DNA of 64,000 nt from JABFWF01 sp035539135. GTDB taxonomy: Bacteria; Pseudomonadota; Gammaproteobacteria; Xanthomonadales; Xanthomonadaceae. The position numbers and the translations under genes are program-made. A model generated the notes under the pieces. The model was not told the DNA's origin. It saw only the letters and a program-made list of their open reading frames with translations, and did no database searches. Below are positions 36,318 through 44,835 of this stretch, piece by piece; position 1 is the stretch's first letter, and the number at the start of each line of letters is the position of its first letter. The stretch spans positions 372,001 through 436,000 of the forward strand of contig DATLJD010000014.1 of NCBI GenBank assembly GCA_035539135.1, in the 5' to 3' direction.

Positions 36318-36796
36318 AAGCGTCCTCCGGCAAGCGCGCCGGCTCCCCGCGCGCCGCAACCGAACCCAAGCGCGCCAGGCTGGCCCCGGTCGAGTGGCAA
36401 CTGCACCCGCAACTTGCCGCCGACAGCCATCCGCTCGCCGCGTTCGCCCTGAGCGAACTGCGCCTGATGGACGACGCCACCTACCCGTGGCTGGTGCTGG
36501 TGCCGCGCGTCGCCGGCGCGCGCGAGCTGACCGACCTCAAGCGCGCGCAACGGCACGCGCTGTCCGACGAAATCGACCGCGCGTCGCGTGCGCTGGACGC
36601 GCTGGTGCGGCCGTTCAAGCTCAACGTCGCCGCGCTCGGCAACCTGGTGCCGCAGCTGCACGTGCACGTGATCGCGCGCTTCGAGGACGACCCCGCCTGG
36701 CCGGCGCCGGTCTGGGGGCGCGTCGCGGCCCGGCCGTACACGCCGGAGCAACTGGTCGAACGCATCGCCGGCCTGCAGGCCGCCCTGCGCGACTGA
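36314..36796 (+). CDS. HIT-domain protein
   Basis: A 160-residue histidine-triad-superfamily protein, probably a nucleotide hydrolase. Residues about 26-150 form the HIT fold: YPWLVLVPRVAG, then LNVAALGNLVPQLHVHVIARF, where the triad reads H116-V-H118-V-I. The third His of the classic HxHxH is Ile, as is common in this proteobacterial branch. RFEDDPAWPAPVWG after the triad is a branch hallmark. A basic 20-residue N-terminal extension is present. It overlaps the dienelactone hydrolase gene by 4 bases and touches pxpB (TGATG), so expression is coupled. No link to 5-oxoproline is known. Confidence 0.85.
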   Translation: MKASSGKRAGSPRAATEPKRARLAPVEWQLHPQLAADSHPLAAFALSELRLMDDATYPWLVLVPRVAGARELTDLKRAQRHALSDEIDRASRALDALVRPFKLNVAALGNLVPQLHVHVIARFEDDPAWPAPVWGRVAARPYTPEQLVERIAGLQAALRD

Positions 36797-37464
36797 TGGC
36801 CTGGCGGATCGGGCGCCTCGGCGAGGACGCGTTGCTGCTCGAAGCGGACGGCGGCATGGACGCGGCAATCAACGCGCGCGTGCATGCGCTGGCGCGCCAA
36901 TTGGAGAGCGCGCGGCCGGCGTGGCTGCGCGACATCGTGCCGGGTTATGGCAGCCTGGCGTTGTTCGTGGACGACGATGCCGGCGCGGACGATCCGCTTG
37001 CGCGTGCCGAAGCCTGGCTGCGCGGACGGCTGGATGCGATGCCGGAACACTCCGCCGCCGCGCCGGTGCGCGTCGTCGAGATCCCGGTGCGCTACGGCGG
37101 CGAGGACGGCCCCGATCTGGAGGATGTCGCACGGCATGCGGGCCTCGCGCCGGAGGAAGTCATCGCCCGCCACGCCGGCGGCGACTACACCGTCGCCATG
37201 CTCGGCTTCGCGCCGGGCTTTCCCTATCTGCTCGGACTGGACCCCGCGCTGGCGACGCCGCGCCGGGCGACGCCGCGCACGCGGGTGCCGGCCGGCAGCG
37301 TCGCGATCGGTGGCGCGCAGGCGGGGCTGTATCCGCAGGACAGCCCCGGCGGCTGGCAGCTGATCGGGCGCACCGACCTGGTGTTGTTCGACGCGCTGCG
37401 CGATCCGCCGTCGCTGCTCGCGCCCGGCGATCGCGTGCGCTTCGTGCCGGTGCGCGCGCGGTGA
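36796..37464 (+). CDS. pxpB: 5-oxoprolinase subunit PxpB
   Basis: A 222-residue protein (KipI family, allophanate-hydrolase subunit 1-like) of the ATP-dependent 5-oxoprolinase PxpABC, which opens pyroglutamate to glutamate. Family blocks visible are IPVRYGGEDGPDLEDVA, HAGGDYTVAMLGFAPGFPYLLGLD and RVPAGSVAIGGAQAGLYPQDSPGGWQLIGRT. The last two are typical of PxpB. It shares one base with the HIT gene stop and its stop overlaps pxpC (GTGA). It forms a stable pair with PxpC; PxpA is encoded 2.2 kb downstream, beyond an inserted DUF885 gene. Confidence 0.92.
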   Translation: MAWRIGRLGEDALLLEADGGMDAAINARVHALARQLESARPAWLRDIVPGYGSLALFVDDDAGADDPLARAEAWLRGRLDAMPEHSAAAPVRVVEIPVRYGGEDGPDLEDVARHAGLAPEEVIARHAGGDYTVAMLGFAPGFPYLLGLDPALATPRRATPRTRVPAGSVAIGGAQAGLYPQDSPGGWQLIGRTDLVLFDALRDPPSLLAPGDRVRFVPVRAR

Positions 37465-38411
37465 GCATCGAAGTCCTCGCGCCCGGCCCGCTGTCCACCG
37501 TGCAGGATCGCGGGCGCGCGGGCTGGCGCCATCTCGGCGTCGGCGTCGCCGGCGCGCTCGATCCGTACGCGCATGCGCTTGCCAACCTGCTGGTCGGCAA
37601 CGCGCCGGATGCGGCGGCGCTGGAGATCACCCTCGCCGGCCCGCGCCTGCGCTTCGAGCGCGCGGCGGAGATCGCGCTGTGCGGCGCCGACATCGACGCG
37701 CGCTGCGACGGCGCCGCCCTGCCCCGCGCGCGACCGCTGCGGCTGCCGGCGGGCAGCGAACTCGCGCTGGGCGCCTGTCGCATGGGCGCGCGCGCCTACC
37801 TCGCCGTCGCTGGCGGCATCGCCGTGGAACCGGTGCTCGGCAGCCGCAGCACCGACCTGCGCGGCGGCTTCGGCGGACTGCAGGGACGCGCGCTGCGCGC
37901 CGGCGACTTGCTGCCGCTGGGTGAAGCGCCTCGCTGCGACGTGGACGCGATAAGGATCGCGCCGTGGTGGATCGACGACGCGCCGGACGGCGATCCGCGC
38001 GGCGCGATCCGCGTGCTGTCCGGGGCGGACGCGACCGTGCCGGGCGACGCGCTGTACGCGCATGGATGGAAGGGCGCCGCCGCCAGCAACCGCCAGGGCC
38101 TGCGGCTGGAAGGCGCCGCGCTGGAAGTCGCCGACCGCGGCGAGCGCGTGTCCGCCCCGGTCGCACCGGGCACCGTGCAACTGCCGCCCGACGGCCAGCC
38201 GATCGTGCTGCTCGCGGATGCGCAGACCCATGGCGGCTATCCCCGCATCGGGCACGTCATCCGTGCCGACCGCCCGCGCCTGGCGCAGCTGCGGCCCGGC
38301 GACCGGCTGCGCTTCGCGCCGTGCACGCAGGAAGAAGCACGACTCGCGTGGCAAACGCAACAACAGGCGCTGGCGCGGCTGCGGCTGGCGATCGCGCAAC
38401 GCCGGGGGTAG
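37461..38411 (+). CDS. pxpC: 5-oxoprolinase subunit PxpC
   Basis: A 316-residue protein (allophanate-hydrolase subunit 2/KipA family), partner of PxpB. The start is GTG at 37461, giving VSIEVLAPGPLSTVQDRGRAGW, a family N-terminus. SDDRGGFGG-like STDLRGGFGGLQGR and the C-terminal ADAQTHGGYPRIGHVI block are diagnostic. With PxpA and PxpB it hydrolyses 5-oxoproline with ATP. The GTGA overlap shows coupling to pxpB. Downstream is a 414-base stretch of inverted repeats, so the transcript may end here; pxpA lies farther on in the same direction. Confidence 0.92.
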   Translation: MSIEVLAPGPLSTVQDRGRAGWRHLGVGVAGALDPYAHALANLLVGNAPDAAALEITLAGPRLRFERAAEIALCGADIDARCDGAALPRARPLRLPAGSELALGACRMGARAYLAVAGGIAVEPVLGSRSTDLRGGFGGLQGRALRAGDLLPLGEAPRCDVDAIRIAPWWIDDAPDGDPRGAIRVLSGADATVPGDALYAHGWKGAAASNRQGLRLEGAALEVADRGERVSAPVAPGTVQLPPDGQPIVLLADAQTHGGYPRIGHVIRADRPRLAQLRPGDRLRFAPCTQEEARLAWQTQQQALARLRLAIAQRRG

Positions 38412-38825
38412 CGCACACCCTCACCCCAACCCTCTCCCGCAAGCGGGAGAGGGGGAACAACGGGGGGCGACGCAGCCCCGCTGTTGCTGTCACCTCTCCC
38501 GCTGGCGGGAGAGGTCGAGCGCGCAGCGCGAGGGTGAGGGTGCCGCTGTTGGCGAAGACTCGCCCCCGCCGACTCACCCCCACCCCAACCCTCCCCCGCT
38601 GCGCGGGGAAGGGCGCAACAGCAAGAGCGCCCTCACCCCAACCCTCTCCCGCAAGCGGGAGAGGGGGAACAGCGGAGGAGGGAGCAAGCGCGTCGGCATC
38701 CCCGCGAGGGGGGAAGGCAGAGCGCGCCGGCATTGCTGCAAACGTGAAAGCGCGCACGGGCGCCGGGGAGCCCATCCGGCCGCGACCTGCTAGGCTCGCC
38801 CCCACTGCCTGCCAGGAGTGCCGCC
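38412..38825. repeat. Cluster of CCTCTCCCGC inverted repeats (REP-like), gene-free
   Basis: Contains perfect hairpins: CCTCTCCCGC/GCGGGAGAGG at 38431-38452 and again at 38643-38664, and an 11-bp version at 38492-38515. A 42-base block (38418-38459) is repeated identically at 38630-38671. The tail GCGCAGCGCGAGGGTGAGGG near 38519-38562 also occurs at 49881-49924 and inverted near 57022-57056. I see no gene or promoter motif except a possible TAGGCT near 38791, upstream of the DUF885 gene. Confidence 0.8.
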
Positions 38826-40622
38826 ATGCGTCCGTCGCTGCGCCAGCTTCCGCTCGCCGCCCTGCTCGCCGCCATCGTCGGCTTCGCCGGCTGCGACAGC
38901 ACGCCAGGCCCCGACGCGGCGAGTCCCGCATCGGCCACGCAGCCTGCGGCAGCCGACGCCAACGCCGCCTTCGACCAGGCCATCGACGCCTTCGTCGAAG
39001 GCTTCTTCCAGCGCAACCCGGTATTCGCCGCCAACGCCGGGCGCCACGAGTTCGACGGCCAACTGCCCGACTGGAGCGCCGAAGGCCTGAAGGCCACCGC
39101 CGCCTGGCTGCACGCCCAGCGCGACGCGCTCGCCGCCTACGGCGACGACCGCCTCGATCCGCAGCACCGCTTCCGCCGCGAGTACGCGCTGTCGGTGATC
39201 GACGGCCAGCTGTTCTGGCTGGAGGATTCCGGCTTCGCGTACGGCAACCCGGCGTTCTACACCGGCGACCTGTCGCCGAGCATGTACCTCACCCGCCCGT
39301 ACGCGCCGCTCGCGCAGCGCATGGACGCCTTCATCCGCTACCAGGAGGCGCTGCCGAAGGCGATCGCGCAGATCCGCGCCAACTTCCGCACGCCGCTGCC
39401 GGCGCCGTGGATCGAGCTCGGCGTCAACAGCTTCGGCGGCTACGCGTCGTTTTTCGAAACGGACGTGCCGAAGATCTTCGCCGAGGTGCGGGACGACGCG
39501 CTGCAGCAGCGGCTGCAGGCCAGCAACGCCGCCGCGATCGCCGCCACCCGCGACTTCGCGAAGTGGCTGGACGCGCAGCGCCCGCAGGCGACCCAGGCCT
39601 ACGCGCTGGGCGCGGGCAAGTTCGCGAAGATGCTGTACGCGACCGAGCGCGTGGACCTGCCGCTGGACCAGCTCAAGGCCGCCGCGCAGGCCGACCTCGA
39701 CCGCAACCTGGCCGCGCTAGAATCGGCCTGCGACGCATTCGCGCCCGGCAAGTCGCTGCACGCGTGCATGGACCAGGCCAACGCCGACAAGCCGGAAGGC
39801 GGCGCGGTGGAAGGCGCGCGTGCGCAACTCGCCGACCTGCGCCGGTTCCTGGTCGACCACGACATCGTGACCATCCCCGGGCCCGAGCAGGCGAAGGTCG
39901 AGGAAGCGCCGCCGTTCAACCGCTGGAACTTCGCCTACATCGAGATCCCCGGCCCCTACGAGAAAGCCCTGCCCTCGGTCTACTACATCGCGCCGCCGGA
40001 TCCGGCCTGGCCGAAGGCCGAGCAGCTCGCCTACGTGCCGGGCAAGTCGGTGCTGCTGTTCACCTCCGCGCACGAGGTGTGGCCGGGCCACTTCCTGCAG
40101 TTCCTGCACTCGAACCGCTCGGACTGGAAGTTCGGCCAGCTGTTCGTCGGCTACGCGTTCGCCGAGGGCTGGGCGCACTACACCGAGGAGATGATGTTCG
40201 ACGCCGGCCTCGGCGGCGGCACGCCCGAGACCCACATCGGCCAGCTCAGCGAGGCGCTGCTGCGCGACGTGCGCTTCCTGTCCGCGATCGGGCTGCACAC
40301 CGGCGGCATGACCGTCGCCCAGTCCGAGCAGCTGTTCCGCGACAAGGGCATGCAGGATCCCGGCAACGCCCGCCAGCAGGCCGCGCGCGGCACCTACGAC
40401 CCCGCCTACCTCAACTACACGCTCGGCAAGCTGATGATCATGCAGCTGCGCGAGGACTGGACCCGCGACAAGGGCGGGCGCGAGGCATGGAAGCAGTTCC
40501 ACGATGCGTTCCTGTCCTACGGCGGCCCGCCGATCCCGCTGGTGCGCGCGCAGATGCTGGGTGGCGCGCCGGAAGCCAAGCTGTGGACGGCGCCCGCCAC
40601 CGCCGGCGCGACGGCGCACTGA
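38826..40622 (+). CDS. DUF885 family exported metallopeptidase-like lipoprotein
   Basis: A 598-residue protein with signal peptide and a lipobox-like GFAGC, so it is probably a periplasmic lipoprotein. Residues 416-422 are HEVWPGH, the DUF885 HExxPGH zinc motif. EGWAHYTEE (Glu447) supplies the third ligand, as in the gluzincin-like DUF885 family. WIELGVNSFGGYASFF and YEKALPSVYYIAPPD are other family segments. The substrate is unknown; DUF885 proteins are thought to be carboxypeptidase- or aminopeptidase-like. It sits between pxpC and pxpA, next to pyroglutamate genes, which suggests peptide substrates. pxpA begins 3 bases after its stop. Confidence 0.88.
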   Translation: MRPSLRQLPLAALLAAIVGFAGCDSTPGPDAASPASATQPAAADANAAFDQAIDAFVEGFFQRNPVFAANAGRHEFDGQLPDWSAEGLKATAAWLHAQRDALAAYGDDRLDPQHRFRREYALSVIDGQLFWLEDSGFAYGNPAFYTGDLSPSMYLTRPYAPLAQRMDAFIRYQEALPKAIAQIRANFRTPLPAPWIELGVNSFGGYASFFETDVPKIFAEVRDDALQQRLQASNAAAIAATRDFAKWLDAQRPQATQAYALGAGKFAKMLYATERVDLPLDQLKAAAQADLDRNLAALESACDAFAPGKSLHACMDQANADKPEGGAVEGARAQLADLRRFLVDHDIVTIPGPEQAKVEEAPPFNRWNFAYIEIPGPYEKALPSVYYIAPPDPAWPKAEQLAYVPGKSVLLFTSAHEVWPGHFLQFLHSNRSDWKFGQLFVGYAFAEGWAHYTEEMMFDAGLGGGTPETHIGQLSEALLRDVRFLSAIGLHTGGMTVAQSEQLFRDKGMQDPGNARQQAARGTYDPAYLNYTLGKLMIMQLREDWTRDKGGREAWKQFHDAFLSYGGPPIPLVRAQMLGGAPEAKLWTAPATAGATAH

Positions 40623-40625
40623 CGC

Positions 40626-41378
40626 TTGCCCACGCTCGATTTCAATTGCGACCTGGGCGAGGGCTGCGGCAACGACGCCGCGATCGTGCCGCTGGTCAGC
40701 TCGGCCAGCATCGCCTGCGGCGCGCACGCCGGCGACGCGGCGACGATGCGCGAGACCGCCGCGCTGTGCCTGGCGCACGGCGTGGCGATCGGCGCGCATC
40801 CGTCGTTCGAGGATCGCGAGCATTTCGGTCGCCGCGAACTTGACCTGCCGCCGGAAGCGATCGCAGAGTCGCTGCGGCGCCAGGTCGAAGCGTTGGCCGA
40901 GGTGTGCGCGCGGCTCGGCGCGCGGCTGCGCCACGTCAAGCCGCACGGCGCGCTGTACAACCTCGCCGCGCGCGACCCCGTCGTCGCCGAGGCGATCGCG
41001 CAGGCGGTCCACGCGCTGGATCCCGCGCTGGTGCTGTACGGCCTCGCCGATTCGCGCCTGACCGAAGCGGGCACCGCCGCCGGCCTCGCCGTGGCCCACG
41101 AGGTGTTCGCCGAACGGGCCTACGACGCCGACGGCCGGCTCGCGCCGCGCGGCACCCCGGGCGCGGTGATCGCCGACCTCGACGCGTCGCTGGCGCAGGT
41201 GCGCCTGCTGCTGCGCGAGGGCGTGGTGGTCGCCCGCGACGGCAGCCAGGTGCCGCTGCGCGCCGACACCCTGTGCCTGCACGGCGACCGCCCAGACGCG
41301 CCCGCCTTCGCGCGCGCCCTGCGCGCGGCGCTGGAAGCCGAGGGCGTCGCCATCCGCCCGCCGCGGGAGCGCGCGTGA
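40626..41378 (+). CDS. pxpA: 5-oxoprolinase subunit PxpA (LamB/YcsF family)
   Basis: A 250-residue subunit that, with PxpB/PxpC, hydrolyses 5-oxoproline. It starts with TTG at 40626, giving the invariant block LDFNCDLGEGCG. SASIACGAHAGDAATM, GAHPSFEDREHFGRRE and VKPHGALYNLAARD are the family motifs that line the metal/substrate pocket. TTG is the only start that keeps the N-terminal strand, and it begins 3 bases after the DUF885 stop. The stop overlaps the DUF969 gene by 4 bases. The weak start codon may limit PxpA level relative to PxpBC. Confidence 0.9.
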   Translation: MPTLDFNCDLGEGCGNDAAIVPLVSSASIACGAHAGDAATMRETAALCLAHGVAIGAHPSFEDREHFGRRELDLPPEAIAESLRRQVEALAEVCARLGARLRHVKPHGALYNLAARDPVVAEAIAQAVHALDPALVLYGLADSRLTEAGTAAGLAVAHEVFAERAYDADGRLAPRGTPGAVIADLDASLAQVRLLLREGVVVARDGSQVPLRADTLCLHGDRPDAPAFARALRAALEAEGVAIRPPRERA

Positions 41379-42082
41379 ATTATTGGCCGCTGCTCGGCAT
41401 CGCGGTGGTGATCGTCGGCTTCGTGCGGCGCTACAACCCGGTCGCGGTCGTGGTCGCCGCCGGCCTCGTCAGCGGCCTGCTCGCCGGCAAGACGCCAGGC
41501 GAGCTGCTCGCCCTGCTCGGCGACAGCTTCGTCTCCAACCGCGCGCTGCTGCTGTACGTGCTGACCCTGCCGGCGATCGGCCTGCTCGAGCGCGCCGGCC
41601 TGCGCGAGCACGTGCACGCCTGGATCCTGCGCCTGCGCGGCATGACCCTGGCGCGCCTGCTCACCGGCTACCTCGGCCTGCGCCAGCTGCTGAGCATGAT
41701 GGGCCTGACCAACGTCGCCGGCCATCCGCAGACGGTGCGCCCGCTGCTGGCGCCGATGAGCGAGGCCGCCGCCGAGAAGACCGTCGGCCCGATCGATCAT
41801 GCCACCCGCCAGCGCCTGTACGCGCTGGACGCTGCGACCGACAACGTCGGCCTGTTCTTCGGCGAGGACGTGTTCGTCGCGATCGGCGCGGTGTTGCTGA
41901 TCCAGGGCTTCTACGCGCAGAACGGGATCGTGCTGGAGCCGCTGCACATCGCGCTGTGGGCGCTGCCGACGGCGGTCGCGGCCTTCGTCATCCATGCGAT
42001 CCGGATCGCGTTGTTCCAGCGCAGCCTGCTGCGCGCGCGGTCGGTGGACGCCGCGGGCGCGAAGGGCGAGCCGGCGCCATGA
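41375..42082 (+). CDS. DUF969 family membrane protein (probable 5-oxoproline transporter part)
   Basis: A 235-residue inner-membrane protein starting GTG at 41375 (GTGA overlap with pxpA). It has several membrane helices (about 1-20, 22-40, 55-75, 175-205 and others), with the polar block GLRQLLSMMGLTNVAGHPQTVRP between, which is characteristic of DUF969. DUF969 and DUF979 nearly always occur together and next to PxpA genes in bacteria, so they are widely taken as a two-part permease for 5-oxoproline. The present overlaps (pxpA, DUF969, DUF979) support that inference. No direct sequence evidence of the substrate exists. Confidence 0.85.
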   Translation: MNYWPLLGIAVVIVGFVRRYNPVAVVVAAGLVSGLLAGKTPGELLALLGDSFVSNRALLLYVLTLPAIGLLERAGLREHVHAWILRLRGMTLARLLTGYLGLRQLLSMMGLTNVAGHPQTVRPLLAPMSEAAAEKTVGPIDHATRQRLYALDAATDNVGLFFGEDVFVAIGAVLLIQGFYAQNGIVLEPLHIALWALPTAVAAFVIHAIRIALFQRSLLRARSVDAAGAKGEPAP

Positions 42083-43044
42083 TCGACATCGGCTGGTTCT
42101 ACTGGCTGCTCGCCGCCTTCCTGCTGTATGCCGGCTGGCGCAACCTGCGCGAGCGGCGCTGGGCGCAGGCCGGGTTCTGGTGCGTGCTGGCGCTGCTGTT
42201 CGCCGGGGGCGACGCGGTACTGGCCGCGCGCGATGCCGGCAACCTGCTGCCGGCGCAGCTGGCCGGCGCCGGCGTGATCGCGCTCGCGTTGCTGGCGCTG
42301 GGCATGCGCCGCGCGCCGGTGGCGGAGGCGCCCGCGGAGGCGCGGCTGGCGTCGGCGCAACGGCTCGGCCACCGGCTGTTCGGCCCGGCGCTGCTGATCC
42401 CGTTGCTGACGGTGCTGGTCGCCTTTCTCGGCCCGAAGCTGTCGATCGGCGGCCATCCGCTGCTGGGCGAAGGCAGCGCGACCCTGATCGGCCTCGCGCT
42501 GGCCAGCGTGGTCGCCGCGCTCGCCGCATTGTGGGTGACCCGCGCGCCGCCGCTGGCGGCGCCGGCGGAAGGCCGTCGCCTGCTCGACACCATGGGCTGG
42601 GCCGCGTTGCTGCCGCTGGTGCTGGCGACGCTGGGCGGCGTGTTCGCCGCCAGCGGCGTCGGCGAGGCGGTAGCGGCGCTGGTGTCGGCGGTGATCCCCA
42701 CCGACAGCCGGATCGCCTGCGTGCTCGCCTATGGACTCGGCATGGTGCTGTTCACCGTGATCATGGGCAACGCGTTCGCCGCGTTCCCCGTGCTGACCGC
42801 GGGCATCGGCCTGCCGCTGCTGATCCAGCGCCACGGTGCAGATCCCGCGGTGCTCGGCGCGCTCGGCATGCTCACCGGCTACTGCGGCACCCTGCTCACG
42901 CCGATGGCGGCGAACTTCAACCTGGTGCCGGCCGCGTTGCTGGAACTGGACGATCCCAACGGCGTGATCCGCGCGCAGGTGGCGACCGCGCTGCCGTTGA
43001 TGGCGGTGAACCTGCTGCTGATGTACCTGCTGGTGTTCCGCTAG
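42079..43044 (+). CDS. DUF979 family membrane protein (probable 5-oxoproline transporter part)
   Basis: A 321-residue membrane protein of about eight to nine helices, second half of the DUF969/DUF979 pair. Blocks VIMGNAFAAFPVLTAGIG and GYCGTLLTPMAANFNLVPAALLEL are the DUF979 hallmarks and suggest a re-entrant transport loop. It starts by ATGA overlap with DUF969. Its stop codon overlaps the convergent gene's stop (CTAG at 43041-43044). It is probably the inner-membrane uptake route for pyroglutamate used by PxpABC; this follows from conserved gene neighbourhood only. Confidence 0.85.
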   Translation: MIDIGWFYWLLAAFLLYAGWRNLRERRWAQAGFWCVLALLFAGGDAVLAARDAGNLLPAQLAGAGVIALALLALGMRRAPVAEAPAEARLASAQRLGHRLFGPALLIPLLTVLVAFLGPKLSIGGHPLLGEGSATLIGLALASVVAALAALWVTRAPPLAAPAEGRRLLDTMGWAALLPLVLATLGGVFAASGVGEAVAALVSAVIPTDSRIACVLAYGLGMVLFTVIMGNAFAAFPVLTAGIGLPLLIQRHGADPAVLGALGMLTGYCGTLLTPMAANFNLVPAALLELDDPNGVIRAQVATALPLMAVNLLLMYLLVFR

Positions 43045-43589
43045 GCGGGCGCGGCGTCCGGCGCGCACATGCCCTTGCCGTAGATGCCGGAACGGTCGAA
43101 GCAGCAGATCCGGCGCTTGCCGGCGGCGAGCATGTCGCAGGCGTTGCGGATGCGACGGGCGCGGGTTTCGGCCTGCTTCGCGGTGGCCAGCCACTGGATG
43201 AAGTCGCGGCGCGCGGCCGGGGTGAGCGTCTTCCATTGCGCCTGCGCCTCGGGCGCGGCCGCCAGCGCCTGGCGCAGGTCGGCCGGCACCCGCGGTTCCG
43301 GTTCCTTCGTCGCCGGCGCGATCGCCAGCGTCACGCTGTCGCCCGCGTCCACGCCCGCCGCCTCGCGCAGCGCGCGCGGCACCTTCAGCCAGTGACTGCC
43401 TTGGCCATCCGGTTCCAGCGTCGCCTTGAGCGGTTGCCCGTCCAGCGTGCCTTCGATGCTGACCATGCCGCGCGAGGGCAGTTTCGCGCTCGCCGCGGGC
43501 GGCAGCAGCAGGAAGCGCCAAGGCGCGCTCTTCGGGGTCGCCGGCCGCAGCAGCCGGGCCTTGAAGCGGATCGGGGTGGCGTCGGGCAT
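43041..43589 (-). CDS. YdeI/OmpD-associated family protein with DUF1905 domain
   Basis: A 182-residue soluble protein. The N-terminal DUF1905 domain (about 8-90) has FKARLLRP, LPSRGMVSIEGTLDGQPLKA and HWLKVPRALREAAGVDAGD. The C-terminal OmdA/YdeI helical part (about 110-165) has VPADLRQALAA, WKTLTPAARRDFIQWLATAKQAETRARRI, and then a Cys pair and short tail. The family is linked to bacteriocin protection or membrane-associated function but is not well understood. It interrupts the pyroglutamate locus on the opposite strand, between DUF979 and pcp, and shares its stop bases with DUF979. Confidence 0.82.
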   Translation of the reverse strand: MPDATPIRFKARLLRPATPKSAPWRFLLLPPAASAKLPSRGMVSIEGTLDGQPLKATLEPDGQGSHWLKVPRALREAAGVDAGDSVTLAIAPATKEPEPRVPADLRQALAAAPEAQAQWKTLTPAARRDFIQWLATAKQAETRARRIRNACDMLAAGKRRICCFDRSGIYGKGMCAPDAAPA

Positions 43590-43625
43590 GCGCGGAAGAT
43601 AGCACCGGCCTGCGCGCCGTCGCCC

Positions 43626-43631
43626 TAGAAT
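43626..43631 (+). promoter_or_regulatory. -10 box giving a probably leaderless pcp mRNA
   Basis: TAGAAT ends 6 bases before the pcp ATG at 43638, so transcription would start at or next to the start codon. There is no ribosome site and no clear -35 box. Confidence 0.45.
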
Positions 43632-43637
43632 CCCGGC

Positions 43638-44300
43638 ATGGCCGCCGCACGCAAACGCACTCCCACGATCCTGCTCACCGGCTTCGCGCCGTTCGGCGGG
43701 GAAGCTTCCAATCCGAGCTGGGACGCGGTCGCCCGACTCGACGGCGCGCGCATCGGCGGCCATCGCGTGGTGGCGCGGCTGCTGCCGGTCGAATTCGTCG
43801 CGTCGCTCAAGGCCCTGCGCCGCGCGCTGCGCGAGACCGCGCCTGCGCTGGTGCTGTGCGTGGGCCAGGCCGGCGGGCGCGCGCAGCTGTCGCTGGAGCG
43901 GGTCGCGATCAACCTCGCCGACGCGCGCATCCCCGACAACGCCGGCGCCTCGCCGGTGGACGCGCCGGTCGTCGCGGGCGGGCCGGCGGCGTACTTCACG
44001 ACGCTGCCGGTCAAGGCGATGCTGGCCGCGCTGCGCCGGGGCGGCATCCCCGCCGAGGTGTCGCACACCGCCGGCACCTACGTCTGCAACGCGGTCTTCT
44101 ACGGGTTGATGCACGCGCTGCGCGGCAGGCGCGTGCGCGGTGGCTTCCTGCACATCCCCTACTCGCCCGCGCAGGCCGCGCGGCACCCGGGCGCGCCGGC
44201 GATGGCGACCGAGACCGTGGTCGAAGGCCTGCGCATCGCCCTGCGCACGGCGCTGGCGACCGAGCGCGACCACGGGCCGGCGGCCGGCGACACCCACTGA
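43638..44300 (+). CDS. pcp: Pyrrolidone-carboxylate peptidase (pyroglutamyl peptidase I)
   Basis: A 220-residue cysteine peptidase (family C15) that removes N-terminal pyroglutamate from peptides. The catalytic triad is visible: Glu87 in LSLERVAIN, Cys150 in GTYVCNAVFYG and His172 in FLHIPYSP. LLTGFAPFGGEASNPSW is the N-terminal signature. Its product, 5-oxoproline, is the substrate of the PxpABC enzyme encoded just upstream, so the genes form one pathway. The mRNA may be leaderless, because TAGAAT sits immediately upstream. It is separated from the pxp genes only by the opposite-strand YdeI-like gene. Confidence 0.92.
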   Translation: MAAARKRTPTILLTGFAPFGGEASNPSWDAVARLDGARIGGHRVVARLLPVEFVASLKALRRALRETAPALVLCVGQAGGRAQLSLERVAINLADARIPDNAGASPVDAPVVAGGPAAYFTTLPVKAMLAALRRGGIPAEVSHTAGTYVCNAVFYGLMHALRGRRVRGGFLHIPYSPAQAARHPGAPAMATETVVEGLRIALRTALATERDHGPAAGDTH

Positions 44301-44431
44301 ACGCGGCGACGACGGCGTTCAGCGGCGCAAGTTACGCTCCACGACCGGAAGCGGCGTGGCAGTCGTGCCCGAGTCAGCCGTTGCGCCTGGGCGTTGCTAG
44401 CATCGCGCTTCCTCCATCCCGGAATGCCGCC

Positions 44432-44719
44432 ATGCGCCGCCTGCTGCTCGCCGCTCTGCTCGCCTGCGCCCTGCCCGCCCACGCCGCGCTGTTCCAGAAG
44501 AAGCCCGAAACCGCAGCGCAGGACGCCGCGCGCGCCAACCTGCCCGCGGTCACGATCTGGGTCGACGCCAGCTGGGGCTTCCGCAACCAGGGCGCCGCCA
44601 ACGACCTCACCCGCGCGCACTCGGCCTTCGCCGCGCAGGGCTACAAGGTCGTGAGCGTGCAGCCCTACATCGAAAACGGCGACCTGGAAGGCTTCTTCGT
44701 CACCTACCAGCGGCCCTGA
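44432..44719 (+). CDS. Small exported protein, unknown function
   Basis: A 95-residue protein with a clear signal peptide (1-18, LLLAALLACALPAHA). The mature part is about 76 residues with TIWVDASWGFRNQGAANDLTRAH and a C-terminal alpha-beta pattern (YKVVSVQPYIENGDLEGFFVTY) that resembles small DUF4177-like folds. I do not recognise it with certainty. The ATG at 44432 follows the promoter-like TAGCAT at 44397. It is followed by a gene-free region with a REP-like hairpin and element copy C. It is likely a periplasmic monocistronic gene. Confidence 0.6.
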   Translation: MRRLLLAALLACALPAHAALFQKKPETAAQDAARANLPAVTIWVDASWGFRNQGAANDLTRAHSAFAAQGYKVVSVQPYIENGDLEGFFVTYQRP

Positions 44720-44798
44720 GGCTTGGCTGTGTCGAAAGGCGATTCCATGGGCCCGCCCTCCCGGTCGCTCGGGAGAGATCCAGGCGGCTTGCCGTAGA

Positions 44799-44814
44799 GC
44801 GGAGCTTGCTCCGC
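44799..44814. repeat. REP-like hairpin beside copy C
   Basis: GCGGAGC and GCTCCGC with a TT loop, 21 bases before element copy C. The same order (REP then element) is found at copy A when read in the element's orientation. Confidence 0.65.
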
Positions 44815-44835
44815 CGCGAGCGCGAGAGTGGTGGG

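Noticed and set aside
38412..38672. Repeated blocks as a CRISPR array
   Set aside because: Units are inverted-repeat hairpins with irregular spacing and no unique spacers of constant length; no cas genes are present.
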